Source: JAWPMV01 sp038527215
GTDB taxonomy: Bacteria; Bacteroidota; Bacteroidia; J057
Reading direction: 5' to 3'
DNA length: 18,188 nucleotides
Assembly: GCA_038527215.1 (NCBI GenBank)
Contig: JBCBGC010000156.1
Location: 1-18,188 of the forward strand
The position numbers and the translations under genes are program-made. Of the stretch, positions 15,827-18,188 are shown one piece after another. The notes beneath the pieces were generated by a model that was not told the DNA's origin, ran no database searches, and worked only from the letters and a program-made list of their open reading frames with translations. The first letter of the stretch is position 1. Each line of letters begins with the position of its first letter.

Positions 15827-15858
15827 ATCGCCAGCAGCCTTTTTTGACTGCTGGCGAT
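15827..15858 (-). terminator. Rho-independent terminator of the NTF2-like protein gene
   Basis: A perfect 11-bp stem: ATCGCCAGCAG (15827-15837) pairs with CTGCTGGCGAT (15848-15858). On the minus strand it is followed directly by TTTTTATTT. It lies 15 bp past the stop codon of the minus-strand gene ending at 15874, in the correct orientation for it. Confidence 0.93.
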
Positions 15859-15873
15859 GGGAAAATTCCAGTT

Positions 15874-16410
15874 TTAATTATCCCCTTGATAGCCAGTTGG
15901 CGGGGTTAGGGTAAAGCCCATTTGGAGCATTTGGGGCAGCTGATCTTCAAAGTTATAGATCAACGAAAGTTTGCCATCTTTGACAATCATCACCATGTGC
16001 ATCCAGGAAACGATCGGCTTTTCCATCTGATGGGGCGTCCATCTGGCTTCCCCCCAGGCCAAAATTACGTCCTGCTCCTGTCCATTTTGCGTCATCTTCA
16101 TGGGCACCAGCACCAATTCTTTGATCCCCAAATCATGGGCTTGTTCGTGGTACCTTTTCCAGATCCCGACATAAGCTGCCTTATCTAAGGGCTTTTCACC
16201 CAGGCCTATCAACTGAAAGTCCTCAGCCATCAAGATAGCAGCCCCCTCTAACTTAGCGGTCACCAGCCTTTCAAAGAACTGCTGTCCTAGCTGGGTAAGG
16301 GATTCCGCCTGAGGGGAAGGCTGGGCAGTGGTAGGTAAATATTCTACCTGGGCCTGGCTAAAAGAAATACTTGCGCACAAGCAGACTAGCGAAAAAATGA
16401 GATGTTTCAT
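15874..16410 (-). CDS. Secreted NTF2-like (DUF4440/SnoaL-type) protein
   Basis: 178 residues from the ATG at 16410. An in-frame extension of 20 codons exists upstream but would place charged residues before a clean signal peptide (MKHLIFSLVCLCASISFSQA, cut about residue 20), so it is rejected. The mature part, from about residue 35, has the layout of an NTF2-like cone: a first helix (ESLTQLGQQFFERLVTAKLE), the A-x-L-M-A-E-D-F-x-L-I-G turn, a helix with IWKRYHEQ, then strands ELVLVPMKMT, DVILAWGEARWT, IVSWMHMVMIVKDGKLSLIY. The last, ending in D-G-K-L-x-x-I-Y-N-F-E-D, is typical of DUF4440-like proteins. Such domains either bind small ligands or are catalytic; nothing shows which here. The product should be periplasmic or extracellular. 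It is a single-gene unit with its own terminator. Confidence 0.75.
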   Translation of the reverse strand: MKHLIFSLVCLCASISFSQAQVEYLPTTAQPSPQAESLTQLGQQFFERLVTAKLEGAAILMAEDFQLIGLGEKPLDKAAYVGIWKRYHEQAHDLGIKELVLVPMKMTQNGQEQDVILAWGEARWTPHQMEKPIVSWMHMVMIVKDGKLSLIYNFEDQLPQMLQMGFTLTPPTGYQGDN

Positions 16411-16581
16411 TGTAAAAGCGATTAAAGGTTTGTTCGTGAGGCATCCGCACTCATGTCGGATGACATCCACAAACCAAGCGCTTCCTACTTTTTTTCCCTA
16501 TCAAGCTTGTTGCAAAACTTTACAAAATGGTCTCACCTCATTCAATTGGCTATATATCAGCAGCTTATCCATTTAAAAACC

Positions 16582-18021
16582 TTACTTTCGGTAATCAAGG
16601 GCAGGAGGTCTGTCTCCCAATAAGGCTTTGTAGGTAAAATCTGGTCCGGCTTGTTCCTTTAGCTCCTGTTGGGCTTTTACCAGGACTTCCGCATCTGTAA
16701 ATAAATCGTGGGCCGTGAGAGCCAAGGTTTTCGCAGCGACCATCATGCCCTTCATGCCAATACTCATGCCCCCACAGGCTACCGCTTGCCAGGAATGGGC
16801 TGGTGTACCAGGTACCCAGGTGGCAGCTCGTAAACCCGCAGTAGGCGTTACCCAACTTACATCTCCTACGTCCGTAGATCCGGCGCCCTTTCTGACTGCA
16901 TTTTCAAATGGCAATACCTTTTCCGTAGAACTAATTTCAGGCAACTTATCCCCCAGGGTGGTCCGAATGGTTTCTGCGAAAGCCACTTCTTTTTCCGTAT
17001 AGGTAAAGCCCCCAACCTGAGACAGATTTTTGTGCATGAGGCGCGAAAGGGTAACATTCGGGAGGAGGTTATACAAGCCATGAATGACTTCATATTCCAT
17101 GCGGGTTTCTGTGCCCAAAGCTGCTCCTTCTGCACATTTTACCACTCGCTCAAAGATCTGCCGATCCGTTTCTACATCCGGGTGGCGGATATAGTAGTAG
17201 ACTTCGGCAAACTCAGGTACAATATTTGGGGCATCTCCGCCGCGGGTGATGACATAGTGGATGCGGGTTTCCATGGGAACATGTTCTCGCAGCATATTGA
17301 CCATATCATTCATGGCCTCTACCCCATCGAGGGCTGAGCGGCCTTTATGTGGAGCCCCTGCAGCGTGGGCAGACTTACCATAGAATCTGAATTTCGCAGA
17401 TTTGTTGGCCAAAGAACTACCAGGATTGGCCAGGTTGCGGTCGGCTGGGTGCCAGTGAATGGTGGCATCTACATCCTTGAAAAAGCCATCTCTGACCAGG
17501 TAAACCTTACCCGCTCCTCCTTCCTCGGCAGGGGTTCCATACAGGCGTAAGGTTCCTGCTATCTTGTTTTTCTGCATCCAATTCTTGGTGGTGATGGCTG
17601 CCGCCACCGAAGCGGTACCAAACAGATGGTGGCCACAGGCATGTCCGGAGACTTTGCCCTCGATTTTGGAACGGGTGGGCATGGTATCCTGGGAGAGGCC
17701 TGGCAGGGCATCAAATTCAGCCAACACAGCAATCACCGGACTGCCACTGCCATAACTAGCGATAAAGGCGGTTGGCATGCCTGCTACGCCGGCCTTGATC
17801 TCAAATCCCTCTTCTTTAAGCGTAGATTGGAGCAAAGCCGAGCTTTTTTCTTCCTGGTATCCGACCTCCGCATATTGCCAGATGCTGGTAGCAATTCGGG
17901 TGTATTTCCCTTTTTCCTTTTCCAGTTCTTTGATCATGCGATCTTTTGCCTTCTGGCCTAAGCTTAGCAGGGGCAGACAGCAAAGGAGGCATAAAACGGC
18001 GGGTATGAAAAAACTTTTCAT
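16582..18021 (-). CDS. Secreted M20-family amidohydrolase (AbgB/carboxypeptidase-like)
   Basis: 479 residues from the ATG at 18021. A 20-codon in-frame extension upstream is rejected because the signal peptide (MKSFFIPAVLCLLCCLPLLS-LGQ) begins at this Met. M20 amidohydrolases are metal-dependent enzymes that cleave amide bonds of acylated amino acids or small peptides. Visible elements are AEFDALPG (101-108, Asp104); GHACGHH (126-132, with Cys129 and His131 as expected metal ligands); TPAEEGGAGK (163-172, Glu166 catalytic base, Glu167 ligand); HWHPAD (His191); the dimerisation region around SAHAAGAPHKGRSALDGVEA (217-236); and a C-terminal PAHSW (His409). This arrangement matches the AbgB/HipO branch, whose members hydrolyse p-aminobenzoyl-glutamate or N-acyl amino acids. 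Export by a signal peptide places activity outside the cytoplasm, unlike AbgB. Substrate unknown; family secure. Confidence 0.92.
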   Translation of the reverse strand: MKSFFIPAVLCLLCCLPLLSLGQKAKDRMIKELEKEKGKYTRIATSIWQYAEVGYQEEKSSALLQSTLKEEGFEIKAGVAGMPTAFIASYGSGSPVIAVLAEFDALPGLSQDTMPTRSKIEGKVSGHACGHHLFGTASVAAAITTKNWMQKNKIAGTLRLYGTPAEEGGAGKVYLVRDGFFKDVDATIHWHPADRNLANPGSSLANKSAKFRFYGKSAHAAGAPHKGRSALDGVEAMNDMVNMLREHVPMETRIHYVITRGGDAPNIVPEFAEVYYYIRHPDVETDRQIFERVVKCAEGAALGTETRMEYEVIHGLYNLLPNVTLSRLMHKNLSQVGGFTYTEKEVAFAETIRTTLGDKLPEISSTEKVLPFENAVRKGAGSTDVGDVSWVTPTAGLRAATWVPGTPAHSWQAVACGGMSIGMKGMMVAAKTLALTAHDLFTDAEVLVKAQQELKEQAGPDFTYKALLGDRPPALDYRK

Positions 18022-18157
18022 TGCAGTAGTGATTTGTAGTTTCTCAGAAAATAAGGAAAAAGTGCCAAGGATTCTATGCAATGAGGCTTTTTGTCCTGCG
18101 AGGAGGGATCTGGCGAGGCCTGGGAAGTTTGCACAGGAGGTGGGGGGTAAAACAAAG

Positions 18158-18180
18158 AAGCCTCCCCATTGGGGAGGCTT
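18158..18180 (-). terminator. Terminator of a minus-strand gene beyond the right edge
   Basis: A perfect 10-bp stem, AAGCCTCCCC (18158-18167) with GGGGAGGCTT (18171-18180), around a 3-nt loop. On the minus strand it is followed by CTTTGTTTTACC, a T-rich run. It therefore ends a transcript coming from outside the window, 136 bp upstream of the amidohydrolase start. Confidence 0.85.
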
Positions 18181-18188
18181 AAGGCTGG

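Noticed and set aside
16411..16470. 20-codon N-terminal extension of the NTF2-like protein
   Set aside because: It would put a His/Cys-rich segment in front of a normal signal peptide; the internal ATG at 16410 is the natural start.
18022..18081. 20-codon N-terminal extension of the M20 amidohydrolase
   Set aside because: The signal peptide begins at the ATG at 18021, and the extension has no family resemblance.
1..18188. CRISPR array, insertion sequence, integrase, toxin-antitoxin or phage genes
   Set aside because: No regularly spaced repeats, terminal inverted repeats, transposase or recombinase motifs were seen in the window.

Overview
The window looks like a chromosomal segment from a Gram-negative member of the Bacteroidota, most likely a Saprospiria-type bacterium (Lewinella, Haliscomenobacter and relatives). 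The evidence is gene content and style: a type III glutamine synthetase start, a very large thioester alpha-2-macroglobulin, a PIN-PhoH protein, several secreted proteins with Sec signal peptides, almost no recognisable Shine-Dalgarno sequences, and one start with a TAnnTTTG promoter element. The genus call is inference from family resemblance only. I saw no phage, insertion sequence, CRISPR array, tRNA or rRNA.

Layout. The left edge (1-154) holds the beginning of a type III glutamine synthetase on the minus strand, separated by a strong hairpin terminator from the 1845-residue alpha-2-macroglobulin (272-5809, minus). Upstream of that lies an isolated MlaE-type lipid ABC permease (6011-6751, minus, apparent TTG start). 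Three plus-strand genes follow: a short-chain dehydrogenase (6882-7571), an 82-residue unknown protein (7635-7883) and a secreted von Willebrand A-type protein (8011-9108). The last ends at a textbook terminator.

From 9161 to 10046 there is nearly 0.9 kb without a convincing gene. Its right part contains five DnaA-box-like sequences within 63 bp (9893-9955), a sixth at 10020-10028, and an adjacent stretch of about 76% A+T. I read this as a candidate chromosomal replication origin (oriC), the most interesting element here. The part to its left (9242-9841) carries small hairpins and short repeats that I cannot assign.

To the right are PIN-PhoH (10047-11399, minus), and divergently from it a predicted secreted HExxH metalloprotein (apparent TTG start, 11650) and an AspT/YidE-type transporter with two TrkA-C domains (12478-14106). 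A bidirectional terminator separates the transporter from three minus-strand genes: a multi-pass membrane protein with an Ala/Pro/Glu-rich linker and a GFSER motif (14164-15582), a secreted NTF2-like protein (15874-16410), and a secreted M20 amidohydrolase (16582-18021). A terminator of a further minus-strand gene lies at the right edge.

The genes do not form one pathway. Most look like single transcription units, often with their own terminators. A common theme is the cell envelope: alpha-2-macroglobulin, MlaE and three or four Sec-exported proteins. No complete new defence or mobile system is visible.
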